Assembly (NCBI RefSeq): GCF_007750855.1
Contig: NZ_CP036291.1
Location: 5,368,905-5,432,904, forward strand
From: Pirellulimonas nuda
Lineage (GTDB): Bacteria; Planctomycetota; Planctomycetia; Pirellulales; Lacipirellulaceae
DNA length: 64,000 nucleotides
Direction of reading: 5' to 3'
Shown here: positions 18,651-27,327 of the stretch, one piece after another
How positions within the stretch are numbered: the stretch's first letter is position 1
Layout of the letters: the number at the start of each line of letters is the position of its first letter
Notes under the pieces: generated by a model
What the model was told of the DNA's origin: nothing
What the model saw: only the letters and a program-made list of their open reading frames with translations
The model's database searches: none
Made by a program: the position numbers and the translations under genes

Positions 18651-18980
18651 TCATAGGTATTCGACGTGGTTCCGCATCTCGGCTTCGCTCATGCACTCGT
18701 GAACAAGGAGCAGGGCTTTGACCAGTTCGCCGATCGCGTACTTCTGGCAATGGCAGTAGCAAATGCCAAAATCCGCTTTCTCCACCATCGGCGGTCTTGT
18801 GAAGCCGATGTCGTTTGTCACCAAAGCCCGGCCGTTGACCACCGCAAACGAGAGTTGGTTTGGATCCGGCTCGCCAAGCAACGCCGCTTCCTGGCTTGTC
18901 GATACATCAACGCCCGAGCGACGCAGGGCAATGGCTAGCGACGGCGAGAGGTGTTCGTCAAGATGGAACTTTATCGCCAT
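18651..18980 (-). CDS. DUF5615 PIN-like protein (putative toxin of a DUF433/DUF5615 pair)
   Basis: 109 residues. ATG 18980 is preferred because GGAGGGG precedes it by about 6 bp. DUF5615 is a PIN-like nuclease fold; the expected acidic residues are visible in FHLDEHLSP, EPDPNQL and ALVTNDIGFTRP. The C-terminal half (ICYCHCQKYAIGELVKALLL) is helical. The start overlaps the end of the upstream DUF433 gene by 23 bp, the usual arrangement of the antitoxin-first pair. Ribonuclease activity is inferred from fold and context, not shown. Confidence 0.8.
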   Translation of the reverse strand: MAIKFHLDEHLSPSLAIALRRSGVDVSTSQEAALLGEPDPNQLSFAVVNGRALVTNDIGFTRPPMVEKADFGICYCHCQKYAIGELVKALLLVHECMSEAEMRNHVEYL

Positions 18981-19293
18981 CGTTTCCCCTCCGTCGGATG
19001 GCGTCGGGCAGCTTAGGTGGGTAGAGTTTTCGACCCTCTTCCTCAAGCTCTACCTCTCTCTCACACTGCCTCTTGTACATCGCTTCGTTGTCCCAGTAGT
19101 ACGTCATCGCGGCGTGGACATCGCCGAGTGTCAACTGGGGGAAGTCGCTAACGATCTCGCGCGGAGTCCTCCCATGCACTTCGATCCAGGCGTGGATGTC
19201 CACTACACGGATGCGGGTGCCGGCGATCACGGCCTTCTGACCGTGAGTGGCGCTGGGGACCAGTTCAATATGCTGGGTGGTGACGGGAGTCAT
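18958..19293 (-). CDS. DUF433 family protein (putative antitoxin)
   Basis: 111 residues from ATG 19293, which has AGAGGAA about 8 bp upstream. The DUF433 helix-turn-helix core is clear: VIAGTRIRVVDI, HGRTPREIVSDFPQLTLGDVHAAMTYYWDN. Such proteins accompany DUF5615 PIN-like proteins and are thought to bind DNA and neutralise the partner. The C-terminal tail (KRQCEREVELEEEGRKLYPP) is strongly charged and may be the toxin-binding part (inference). The gene is the first of an overlapping pair inserted between cysD and cysNC. Confidence 0.8.
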   Translation of the reverse strand: MTPVTTQHIELVPSATHGQKAVIAGTRIRVVDIHAWIEVHGRTPREIVSDFPQLTLGDVHAAMTYYWDNEAMYKRQCEREVELEEEGRKLYPPKLPDAIRRRGNDGDKVPS

Positions 19294-19348
19294 GGCTGGG
19301 TTCCTCTCTGCCCTCATTCTAACACGGTGGGCGGGTTGGGAGCTCGAT

Positions 19349-20260
19349 CTAGAAGTACCCTTCCTTTTTCTTCTCTTCCATCGACCCTTGCGAATCGTGG
19401 TCGATCACTCGCCCTTGTCGCTCACTTACCCGAGCGACCAGCATTTCCTGAATGATTGACGGGAGGTCGGCCGCGTCCGACTCCACGGCGCCGGTCAGCG
19501 GATAGCATCCAAGCGTGCGGAAGCGGACGTTCCGCATGACAGCTTTTTCTGCATGCTCTTTGGGCATGCGGTCGTCGTCGACCATGATCAATGTGCCGTC
19601 AATTTCCACCACCGGCCGCAGTGCCGCCAAGTAAAGATCCGGGATCGGTATATTCTCCAAGTGGATGTACTGCCACACGTCCAGCTCGGTCCAGTTTGAT
19701 AGCGGGAAGACGCGGATGCTTTCCCCCTTTCGAACGCGGCCGTTGTACAGGTTCCACAACTCGGGCCGCTGGTTCTTGGGGTCCCAACGGTGGTGCTGGT
19801 CGCGGAACGAGTAGACGCGTTCTTTGGCGCGGCTCTTCTCTTCGTCACGGCGGGCGCCTCCAAACGCGGCGTCAAACTTGTGCTTGTTGAGCGCTTGCTT
19901 GAGCCCCTGCGTCTTCATGATGTCGGTGTGCACGGCGCTGCCGTGCGTGAAGGGGCCGACCCCCTGCTTCACCCCCTCCTCGTTGATGTGGACGATCAGC
20001 TCCCAGCCTAGCTCCTTACGGATCAGGTTCTCGCGAAACGCGATCATCTCCTTGAACTTCCACGTCGTGTCGACGTGCATCAGCGGGAACGGCGGCTTGC
20101 CGGGGAAGAACGCTTTCTCGGCCAGCCGGACCATCACGGCCGAGTCCTTGCCGATGGAGTACAGCATCACCGGGTTGTCGAACTCGGCCGCCACCTCGCG
20201 GATGATGTGGATGCTCTCGGCTTCGAGCTGCTTGAGGTGGGTCAGGTTGTAGGAAGTCAT
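19349..20260 (-). CDS. cysD: Sulfate adenylyltransferase subunit 2
   Basis: 303 residues, standard length. CysD forms APS from sulfate and ATP with CysN. The PP-loop ATP-pyrophosphatase motif [13 protein letters not shown] is at about residue 36. Also typical are [31 protein letters not shown] and [15 protein letters not shown]. The C-terminus ends in [10 protein letters not shown] as in most CysD proteins. It is the first gene of the sulfate-activation cluster; cysNC follows after the DUF433/DUF5615 pair and a hypothetical. Confidence 0.95.
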   Translation of the reverse strand: MTSYNLTHLKQLEAESIHIIREVAAEFDNPVMLYSIGKDSAVMVRLAEKAFFPGKPPFPLMHVDTTWKFKEMIAFRENLIRKELGWELIVHINEEGVKQGVGPFTHGSAVHTDIMKTQGLKQALNKHKFDAAFGGARRDEEKSRAKERVYSFRDQHHRWDPKNQRPELWNLYNGRVRKGESIRVFPLSNWTELDVWQYIHLENIPIPDLYLAALRPVVEIDGTLIMVDDDRMPKEHAEKAVMRNVRFRTLGCYPLTGAVESDAADLPSIIQEMLVARVSERQGRVIDHDSQGSMEEKKKEGYF

Positions 20261-20370
20261 GGCGGCTTAGGCGGGGGAGTGGCGGGGCCGACGGATAACA
20301 ATGCCGAAGAATCACCCGAATCTACACGAATTATCCCTGCAGAATAACGGCTCGCCCCCACCGGCAGGGG

Positions 20371-20391
20371 CCAGACGCCCCCCGCGTCTGG
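20371..20391. terminator. Hairpin between thrS and cysD
   Basis: Stem CCAGACGC/GCGTCTGG with a 5-base C loop, lying downstream of thrS and upstream of cysD on the minus strand. No U-tract follows on the minus strand, so factor-independent termination of thrS is uncertain. Confidence 0.35.
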
Positions 20392-20458
20392 TGCGCGGGG
20401 CCTTTGATTCGTGAGGGCTCGATCGGTTGGTGGGCAAAAAACCGGGGGGAGGAGGGGG

Positions 20459-22471
20459 CTAGTACTCGTTCTCGGCGCCGGCGCTGAGGCTCACGGCGGG
20501 CGCCTGGGCGTCGGCGACCTGGCGGACCGTCCGCGCGGCGATCTCTTCCCGCAGCTTGGCGACCGCCGCGTCGAACGACATCGCCCCCTGATCGCCTTCT
20601 AGGCGGTCGCGGATGGTCACGGTCCCTTCGTCGCGGTCTTTTTCGCCGATCACGAACATGTACGGCACCAGGTCGACCTGGCCGTCGCGGATCTTCGCTC
20701 CCAGCTTGACGCCCCGGAAGTCGCCGGTGGTGCGCAGGCCCGCTTCCTTGAGCTTGGCTTCGACTTCTCTGCCGTAGGCCTCGGACTTTTCGCTCACGGT
20801 GAGCACCCGCACCTGTTCGGGCGCCAGCCACAGCGGGAAGGCGCCGGCGAAGTGCTCGATCAGCACGCCGATGAACCGCTCCATCGACCCGAGCGGCGCC
20901 CGGTGGATCATCACCGGTTGGTGGGGGGTGTTGTCGGGGCCGATGTACTCCAGATCAAAGCGGTCTTTGCTGGGCAGGTTGTAGTCGAGCTGCACGGTGC
21001 CGAGCTGCCATTCTCGGCCGATACAGTCGGTGACCACGAAGTCCGCCTTCGGCCCGTAGAAGGCCGCCTCGCCCTGTTCGATCGACATCTCGGGGAGGTT
21101 CATCGACTCGCAAACCGCTTGCAGCTCTGCTTCGGCGCGGTCCCAAACCTCGGGACGCCCGACGTACTTGTCGCTGGTCGGGTCGCGGAAACCCAGCCGC
21201 ACGCGGTAACGGTCCATCCCCAGCGACCGCAGGACTTCTTGGGTCATCTCGATGCAGGCACGGAACTCGCCCGCCACTTGGTCTTCGGTGCAGAACAGGT
21301 GGGCGTCGTCCTGGGTGAAGCCTCGGACGCGGGTCATGCCGTTCAGCTCGCCCGATTGCTCGTACCGGTACACGGTGCCGAACTCGGCCAGACGCACCGG
21401 CAGGTCGCGGTAGCTGCGCGGCTTGGCCTTGTAGATCATGATGTGGTGCGGGCAGTTCATCGGCTTGAGCAGGTAGCGCTCGCCGTCTTCCATGTCGATC
21501 GGCGCAAACTGGCTGTCGCTGTAGTACGGGTAGTGCCCCGAGATCTCGTACAGCTCGACGCGGCCGATATTGGGGGTGTAGACGCTCTCATACCCGCGGC
21601 GTCGCAGCTCCCCCTTGAGGTAGTCCTCGAGCGTCTGCCGGATCACGGCGCCCTTGGGGAGCCAAAGGATCAGGCCCGAGCCGACCTTCTGATCGATCGT
21701 GAACAGGTCGAGCCGCTTGCCCAACTCGCGGTGGTCCCGCTTCTTCGCCTCTTCCAGCCGGGCCAGGTGCTCCTGCAGGTCCTTCTTGTCGAAGAACGCG
21801 GTCGCGTAGAGCCGCTGCAGTTGCTGCCGGTTGGCGTCTCCTTTCCAGTAGGCGCCCGCCACGGACAGCAGCTTGAACGCCTTGCCGATCATCCCGGTGC
21901 TGGGGACATGGACGCCCCGGCACAGGTCGACAAACTCCCCCTGCCGGTAGAACGAAACGTGCGACTGATCGCTCAGCCCGGTCTCGATGTGCTCTACCTT
22001 GAATTCTTGAGCCAGCTCGCGGCAGAGCGTGATCGCCTCGTCGCGGGGCTTATTGATCCGCTCGAACTCCAGGTCTTCCTTGACGATCTTCGCCATCTCG
22101 GCCTCGATCGCAGGGAAATCCTCCTCGGAAAGCGGCTCCTCGAGGGCGAAATCGTAGTAAAAGCCCCCGGCGGTCGTCGGCCCAAAGGCGAGCTGGACCC
22201 CCTTATGCAGCCGCATCACCGCCTGAGCCATCACATGGGCGGTGGAGTGTCGCAGGATGGCGAGGGCTTCTGGGTCGCGTTTGGTGATCAGGCGAACCCG
22301 CACGTCCCCTTCCGCGGGGAGCGGGGCTGACAGGTCGGCTTGGTCCCCCTCAACAACGGCGGCGACAGCGGCCTTGAGCAGTCCTGCGCCGATATCCGCC
22401 GCCAGATCGCGACAAGTGACGGGGCGGTCAAAGTGGCGTTGGCTCCCGTCGGGGAGCAGCACGTTGGTCAT
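20459..22471 (-). CDS. thrS: Threonyl-tRNA synthetase
   Basis: 670 residues from ATG 22471; the longer frame to 22636 adds residues with no family similarity. Domains: N-terminal TGS ([21 protein letters not shown]), editing domain with [11 protein letters not shown] and the Cys of CRGVHV, class II catalytic core with motif 2 [21 protein letters not shown] and zinc ligands in MNCPHH and HRAPLGS, and a C-terminal anticodon-binding domain. It ends with a short Ala/Glu extension. No T-box is evident in the 417-bp upstream region. It is divergent from the PEP-CTERM gene. Confidence 0.95.
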   Translation of the reverse strand: MTNVLLPDGSQRHFDRPVTCRDLAADIGAGLLKAAVAAVVEGDQADLSAPLPAEGDVRVRLITKRDPEALAILRHSTAHVMAQAVMRLHKGVQLAFGPTTAGGFYYDFALEEPLSEEDFPAIEAEMAKIVKEDLEFERINKPRDEAITLCRELAQEFKVEHIETGLSDQSHVSFYRQGEFVDLCRGVHVPSTGMIGKAFKLLSVAGAYWKGDANRQQLQRLYATAFFDKKDLQEHLARLEEAKKRDHRELGKRLDLFTIDQKVGSGLILWLPKGAVIRQTLEDYLKGELRRRGYESVYTPNIGRVELYEISGHYPYYSDSQFAPIDMEDGERYLLKPMNCPHHIMIYKAKPRSYRDLPVRLAEFGTVYRYEQSGELNGMTRVRGFTQDDAHLFCTEDQVAGEFRACIEMTQEVLRSLGMDRYRVRLGFRDPTSDKYVGRPEVWDRAEAELQAVCESMNLPEMSIEQGEAAFYGPKADFVVTDCIGREWQLGTVQLDYNLPSKDRFDLEYIGPDNTPHQPVMIHRAPLGSMERFIGVLIEHFAGAFPLWLAPEQVRVLTVSEKSEAYGREVEAKLKEAGLRTTGDFRGVKLGAKIRDGQVDLVPYMFVIGEKDRDEGTVTIRDRLEGDQGAMSFDAAVAKLREEIAARTVRQVADAQAPAVSLSAGAENEY

Positions 22472-22888
22472 CTCAAGCGGCAGGGAAAGGGAGGGGCTGG
22501 TTTGCTTCAACTCGTGGGAGTATAAGGAGTTGAGGCGGATTTGCCTACGCCGCATCCGGCCTTGCCGCAGATGGCCAGGACGGGCTCTGGCGGCTAGTGG
22601 ATCGGCCGCCAGAAACCTTCCGGATTTTCCAAACAAAACACTTGCAAGGTCGCAAGCCGCGTGACTATTATGAGTCCACGCAGAGTGCGGGTACGCCCCT
22701 TTTTCGAGTCGACCTCCTGATCTGAGACCTCCAAACTCTTGGAAAGCTAGTGATCTGAGTCGATTCTGTATGGACGCTGCCCAGTGCAGACCCTTTTCGA
22801 CAGGATTCGTTTAGACAGTACACCGTGATTTTCACTACCACTCAGTTCGCGTCACAGTAAGACGCGAAGAAGCTTTCAGGAGGTGCTC
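22472..22888. other. Intergenic region between divergent thrS and PEP-CTERM gene
   Basis: 417 bp without a gene. It contains the candidate promoter at 22642-22671 and a long untranslated leader for the plus-strand gene. The segment around 22615-22680 is AT-rich relative to the window. No riboswitch class was recognised. Confidence 0.5.
22642..22671 (+). promoter_or_regulatory. Candidate sigma70-type promoter of the PEP-CTERM gene
   Basis: TTGCAA at 22642-22647 and TATTAT at 22666-22671 are separated by 18 bases. It would give a 5' leader of roughly 210 bases before the ATG at 22889. Consensus match is fair only. Confidence 0.35.
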
Positions 22889-23698
22889 ATGTTGCGAAAC
22901 AAAATGACCCTCGCGGGGATTCCCGCGATCTTTTCTCTCGTCTGCCTCTGCGCTCTTGCCGTTCCCAACGGCGCGCAAGCCGCCATCATTTACGGCGACT
23001 TTAGCGATGTCCCCCCCGGGGGCGTGATGTATCTGGATGTCACCGAGAGCTCCTTCTCGGTGCCCGTCCCTCCGAACGCCCTGTACGGCGCCCCGACCGC
23101 CACGGGCAACAACCTCGACTTCGACCCCTCCGCTTTCGGCGTTAGCTCTTCGGGCGGCAACTCTGGGGTAGTCGACGGTCAAGTCAGCTTCACGATCATG
23201 GCGCTCCCCGGTGCTGGCCTGACGAGCTTTGTGATCGCCGAGCGTGGCGACTACAGCTTTACCGGCGTGACCCCAACGCCGGGCACCTTTGTGTCGGCAA
23301 GCGCCGGCGCCACGGTGACGGTCTTGGAAGTTGACGGAGTGGCGTTGGCGAACCCGATCCTGCTGTTCGCTTCCGACACGTTCGTAACGGACTACCCCAC
23401 CACCGGTGGGGCGCCCTCCACCGGCCTGAAGTCGTGGTCGCTCAACACCACGGTCGACCTGGGCCCGTCGCTTCCCGTCGGGTTTGTTAGCGGCGCCTCG
23501 AAGATCGAGGTCTCGATCAACAACCAGCTCAACACCGCCACGACCCTGGGCAACCTGGCCGCGATCGCGAAGAAAGACTTCACGATCATCCCGGTTGGCG
23601 ACCTGATCCCCAACAACGTGGTTCCCGAGCCGGCGACGTTGTCGCTCGCCGCCCTGGCTTGCCTCGGCTTGGTCGCGGTCCGCCGCGGGAAGAAGTAG
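22889..23698 (+). CDS. PEP-CTERM sorting domain protein, secreted
   Basis: 269 residues. ATG 22889 is chosen because a perfect AGGAGG lies 5 bp upstream. A signal peptide (residues about 1-32, ending NGAQA) is followed by a beta-rich, Gly/Thr/Ser-rich body without recognised catalytic motifs. The C-terminus is a canonical PEP-CTERM: VPEPATLSLAALACLG, hydrophobic helix, then RRGKK. In this system exosortase cleaves the tag and the protein is delivered to the surface or matrix. It has a strong dedicated promoter region, ribosome site and terminator, so it is probably well expressed on its own. Confidence 0.85.
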   Translation: MLRNKMTLAGIPAIFSLVCLCALAVPNGAQAAIIYGDFSDVPPGGVMYLDVTESSFSVPVPPNALYGAPTATGNNLDFDPSAFGVSSSGGNSGVVDGQVSFTIMALPGAGLTSFVIAERGDYSFTGVTPTPGTFVSASAGATVTVLEVDGVALANPILLFASDTFVTDYPTTGGAPSTGLKSWSLNTTVDLGPSLPVGFVSGASKIEVSINNQLNTATTLGNLAAIAKKDFTIIPVGDLIPNNVVPEPATLSLAALACLGLVAVRRGKK

Positions 23699-23746
23699 CT
23701 CCATCTGACTCGGTTGCTTTCGGAAGAGAGCACCTCCGAAACGCAA

Positions 23747-23784
23747 AAGGGCCGCCCGGGTTTTACCCGGGCGGCCCTTGTTTC
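23747..23784 (+). terminator. Strong intrinsic terminator of the PEP-CTERM gene
   Basis: Perfect 14-bp stem AAGGGCCGCCCGGG (23747-23760), loop TTTTA, complementary arm 23766-23779, then GTTTCG. It is preceded by AAA, so it could also serve the converging minus-strand gene at 23806. Confidence 0.85.
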
Positions 23785-23805
23785 GTGGCGTCAACGCGGA
23801 CGCGA

Positions 23806-24963
23806 TCACGGGCCGCCGTTCTTTTCGTACAGCGGCTCCGGCTGCCACAGGTACAAAAATAGCGGGAGTTCGGCGCGTTGCGACCCCGGAATGCTCAGCG
23901 GCGATGCCCCCGTGCCGGGCGTGTTCTGCGTGATGTCGTAAGAAGTAAGTGCGCGGTCGTTGCTGCGCCGGTACATCACGGTTTTCGCCTCAGACACGCC
24001 GCCCAACTGCTTGGCCGCTGCAATCGCCTCGTCCAGGTAGCCTACGTGATCGACCAGGCCCTGCTCGATTGCTTGCTCGGTTGTGAACACGCGCCCGTCG
24101 AACACGGTGCCGGCAAACGCGGTCGCGTTGGTTTCCTGGGGGTTGCGCGGACGACCTCCCGGCAGTTGTTCGACGATTTGGGGACGAGACTCAACGATCG
24201 TGCTTCGCAGCAGGTGGTGGTACTCGGATGCAATGCCTTCTAGAACCTTCTGCTCTTGAGACTCAAGGCCACGCAACGGGCTGCCCATATCCACCATCTC
24301 ACCGCTGCGGATGGCCCGCTGAGCAACCGGTGGAAGCTCTAACGCTAGCTGACCACTGTTGTCTTCTTCGTCTACGTCGACCTTCTCTAGGTCGTACAGG
24401 TTCAAAATGACGCCCAATCCGCCGGTAACCGTTGAAGGCCCCGCATAGACCGCGTCGGCCGCCGAGGCCAAGTAGTAGGCGCCTCCGGCGCCGACGTCCA
24501 TCAAGCACGCGACCACCGGGCGGCCAGTGCGGCGTCGAAACTCAACGAGGTCGTGCCGCATCATATCGGTCGCCGCCACGGATCCGCCGGGGCTGTTGAT
24601 CCGTAGAACGACCGCCACAACGCAGGGATCTGCGTCCGCCGCATCGAGCTTCTCACGGAACAGCGAGACGGGGTTCTCGCCCATGGATTGCGGCCCGGTC
24701 AGGTTCCCGTTGACCAGCAGGCCATCGACGTCGATTACCGCCACCTTGCGAGCCTGCCATCGGCTGCCGGCGAGCACGTAAGCATTCACGGGCCTGACGT
24801 TGCGATCGAGCACGGCAGAAGCCGCGATAGCGCCCTTTGCCTTAACGTCGCCTCGCATGCTTACTTGTGACGGCCCCGAGGCGCAGCCTGCCGCCAGGAG
24901 TACGACCGCGGACCACAGTCCTGCGCACCGCGTCGGGCATCTTGGCCAGGATAGAAACATCAT
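23806..24963 (-). CDS. SppA-like (peptidase S49 fold) lipoprotein, catalytic residues lost, copy 1
   Basis: 385 residues. The signal peptide ends in lipobox LAAGC (C27). The S49 fold is clear: VAVVLRINSPGGSVAATDMM, then ADAVYAGPSTVTGGLGVILNLY, FDGRVFTTEQAIEQGLVDHVGYLDEAI and a C-terminal LPLFLYLW comparable to bacillary SppA. Aligned without gaps to SppA, the nucleophile Ser of AASGGYY is Gly160 (in GAGGAYY), and the general-base Lys of KSGAHKD is Val224 (in RSGEMVD). It is therefore probably not a protease by the known Ser-Lys mechanism. It ends in the same 13 residues (WQPEPLYEKNGGP) as its tandem paralog upstream at 25054-26205. Confidence 0.8.
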   Translation of the reverse strand: MMFLSWPRCPTRCAGLWSAVVLLAAGCASGPSQVSMRGDVKAKGAIAASAVLDRNVRPVNAYVLAGSRWQARKVAVIDVDGLLVNGNLTGPQSMGENPVSLFREKLDAADADPCVVAVVLRINSPGGSVAATDMMRHDLVEFRRRTGRPVVACLMDVGAGGAYYLASAADAVYAGPSTVTGGLGVILNLYDLEKVDVDEEDNSGQLALELPPVAQRAIRSGEMVDMGSPLRGLESQEQKVLEGIASEYHHLLRSTIVESRPQIVEQLPGGRPRNPQETNATAFAGTVFDGRVFTTEQAIEQGLVDHVGYLDEAIAAAKQLGGVSEAKTVMYRRSNDRALTSYDITQNTPGTGASPLSIPGSQRAELPLFLYLWQPEPLYEKNGGP

Positions 24964-25053
24964 CGCACCGAGTGTCGCTGGGGTGGCTAGAGAATGGCGC
25001 TAAACTCGCAGCGATCGGCGCCCGGGTTGGCGGTTCCCGCAGGCGCGACCCGC

Positions 25054-26205
25054 TCAAGGGCCGCCATTCTTTTCGTACAGCGGCTCTGGCTGCCAGATGT
25101 AGAGGAACATCGGTAGCTGTGCACGGTCGTAGCCCGGGATACTAAGCGGCAGCAGGCCGCCTCCGGGTGTGTTCTGTGTAATGTCGTACGGAGTAAGCGC
25201 GCGGTCCGTATTGCGTCGGTAGAGCACCGTCTTCGCGGTCGTAACCCCCCCGAGGCCACGCGCCGCGGCCAGCGCGTCGTCAAGATAGCCGACGTTGTCG
25301 ATCAAGCCGAAGTGTAGGGCCTGCTCAGAGGTAAACACCCGCCCATCGAATACGGTGCCGGCGAACTCGTTGGGCAGCTTGCCGGTGGGAGCACTAGCGC
25401 CGGTCGCCCCGTTGCGGTCGCCAGGCACGGGTACTTCTTCGGGCAGTCGCTGAACCAGTTGTGATCGCGCCTCCATCACGGTCGCTCGGAGCCGGCGGTG
25501 GTACTGCTTGGCGATATCCTCCAGCACGGTTTTCTCTTCTTCGACCATGGCGCGCGTCGGGCTGCCGATATCGACCATCGCGCCGCTCTTGATTGCGCGC
25601 TCGAAGATGTTCTGCTGGCTTAGGGCGTCCTCCATATCGTAGAGGTTCAAGATCACCCCTAGCCCGCCGGTCACCGTGGTTGGGTGCGCGTACACCGTAT
25701 CGGCAGCGGTTGCTAGGCAGTAGGCGCCGCCGGCGCCGACGTCCATCAAACATGCGATCACCGGCAGCCCGGTGCGTAGCTTGAAGGCGACCAGGTCGTG
25801 TCGCATCATGTCGGTCGCCGTGACCCCGCCGCCGGGGCTGTTGATCCGCAGCACGACGGCCGCCACGCAGGGGTCGGCGGCCGCGGCGTCCAGCTTCTCG
25901 CGGAACAGCGCCACGGGGTTCTCGCCCATCGACTGCAGGCCCACGAGGTTGCGGTTCACCAGCACCCCATCGACGTCGATCACCGCGATCTTCGGGGAGC
26001 ACTTGGGGCTGCGCGGCAGCGCCCTAGCAGCAACCGGGGTGACGTTGTTGTCGATCACCGTCGACGTCTTCATCGCCCCTTTGGCGGTGATATCGCCGCG
26101 CATGCAGACGTACGCCGGGTGGTTCGAGCAACCCGCCACAAGCAACGCGAGCAGCGCGACGCCGTGGCGTGTGTGGATTAGCAGAGTGGGGGCAGAACGG
26201 GGCAT
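25054..26205 (-). CDS. SppA-like (peptidase S49 fold) lipoprotein, catalytic residues lost, copy 2
   Basis: 383 residues from ATG 26205. The frame runs further upstream into an overlapping gene region, but signal-peptide logic places the start here (lipobox LVAGC, C26). It is a close paralog of the 23806-24963 product through the whole length, except a variable loop after ILNLYDME. The SppA nucleophile position is Gly159 (GAGGAYC) and the Lys position is Val211 (KSGAMVD), the same two losses as in copy 1. The tail WQPEPLYEKNGGP is identical. Tandem duplication followed by retention argues for a non-enzymatic role such as envelope assembly or binding (inference). Confidence 0.78.
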   Translation of the reverse strand: MPRSAPTLLIHTRHGVALLALLVAGCSNHPAYVCMRGDITAKGAMKTSTVIDNNVTPVAARALPRSPKCSPKIAVIDVDGVLVNRNLVGLQSMGENPVALFREKLDAAAADPCVAAVVLRINSPGGGVTATDMMRHDLVAFKLRTGLPVIACLMDVGAGGAYCLATAADTVYAHPTTVTGGLGVILNLYDMEDALSQQNIFERAIKSGAMVDIGSPTRAMVEEEKTVLEDIAKQYHRRLRATVMEARSQLVQRLPEEVPVPGDRNGATGASAPTGKLPNEFAGTVFDGRVFTSEQALHFGLIDNVGYLDDALAAARGLGGVTTAKTVLYRRNTDRALTPYDITQNTPGGGLLPLSIPGYDRAQLPMFLYIWQPEPLYEKNGGP

Positions 26206-26345
26206 AGCGCGCCGGCGGTGCGAGGAACGTACGGAAGAACCGTTGCGTTCGGTAGCATCGTCAGCCGCGTGCAAGGGGCTACAAACGCTATTCCCCCAGC
26301 CTCGCAGTTTACCCAGCCGCGCAGGTTGCGGCGGGTGCTGGCGCC

Positions 26346-27233
26346 CTAGGGGGCCGGCGCCGTTTGCGCCACCGCTTTGGCCACCTGAGTGAGCAAAGCC
26401 ACGTACTTCTGCTGGTCGAACGTCCGCACGCAGGCGGCCTTGGCCAGCTCGGGGGAGAAGGGCACGTCGGTCCCCGGCGGGAGCGACTCGACGGCAAACG
26501 CCGTGGCGCTGGGGATGCCGAGCATGTTGAACTGGCCGCCGTCGACGTGCATCCGGCGGTTCTCGTGCAGGTTGGGGGGCAGCAGTTGGGGCGTGGCGTC
26601 GATCAGGCGGAAGTCGGCGCCGGGGCCCGGGTCGTCCATCGCCCAGACCAGCACGCCCAGGTCGCCCGTCCGCCGCGAGACCCAGATGAAGTACCGCGCC
26701 GTCGTCAGCACGTGCTTGCCGTCGCGCAGCAGGAGCGTCGGCGCGTCGATCACCATCCCGTACCTGTAGCGGGCGGTTTGCTGCGTGTCCTTGAGGGCCG
26801 CTTCGTTCCCCGAGAAGACCGAGCCGCCGATGAAGCCAAGGTTGGCCCCAAGCTGGCGGTGCGTGTCGCTGGTGATCACGACGTTGCGTCCCCCGATCGA
26901 AGTAGAGAAGCCGATCGCGGCCTTCTCTAGCACGTAGCCATCGTCGCCCTGCTGCACCACGTTGGCCAGCAGGATCAGGTTGAACAGCTCGGCGTACCGC
27001 GTGACGGTGCTGTTGACCACGCTGAGGTCGCCGGAGGTGAGCTGGCCGCGGACGAACAAAATCGGGTTCGACCACCCCTGCACGGTGTCGCCCCCCACCA
27101 CCACGCCGCTGGGGATGCGCGTCAACGGTCGCGGCTGGAAGTCCCAGCCGGCGCCCCCTTGGGCCAGGCAGCTAGAGGCGTAAAGCGCGAGTGCAGGCAG
27201 AGCGAGCAGGGCCCGGACGGTGCTGTTTCTCAT
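26346..27233 (-). CDS. Secreted protein of unknown function upstream of the SppA-like pair
   Basis: 295 residues from ATG 27233, the start of a signal peptide (MRNSTVRALLALPALALYASSCLAQ). A lipobox-like SSC is present but probably not used, since AQ follows as a normal cleavage site. The body is beta-rich with motifs GDTVQGWSNPILFVRGQLTSGD and GGRNVVITSDTHRQLGANLGF. No named family was recognised, though the style is that of planctomycete secreted proteins. It precedes the two SppA-like lipoproteins on the same strand with a 140-bp gap, so a three-gene unit is plausible. Confidence 0.6.
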   Translation of the reverse strand: MRNSTVRALLALPALALYASSCLAQGGAGWDFQPRPLTRIPSGVVVGGDTVQGWSNPILFVRGQLTSGDLSVVNSTVTRYAELFNLILLANVVQQGDDGYVLEKAAIGFSTSIGGRNVVITSDTHRQLGANLGFIGGSVFSGNEAALKDTQQTARYRYGMVIDAPTLLLRDGKHVLTTARYFIWVSRRTGDLGVLVWAMDDPGPGADFRLIDATPQLLPPNLHENRRMHVDGGQFNMLGIPSATAFAVESLPPGTDVPFSPELAKAACVRTFDQQKYVALLTQVAKAVAQTAPAP

Positions 27234-27327
27234 GGCGGACACAGGCGGGGTTTCTGGGAGGTAGGACGCCAATCAGCAACGCATCCTACGCCCACTTGGT
27301 ACGCCAATCCATCCCGATTGTTCGCCG

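Noticed and set aside
25054-27075. A 673-residue fusion of the secreted hypothetical region and SppA-like copy 2
   Set aside because: The upstream part is an out-of-frame shadow of 26346-27233; a signal peptide with lipobox begins at 26205.
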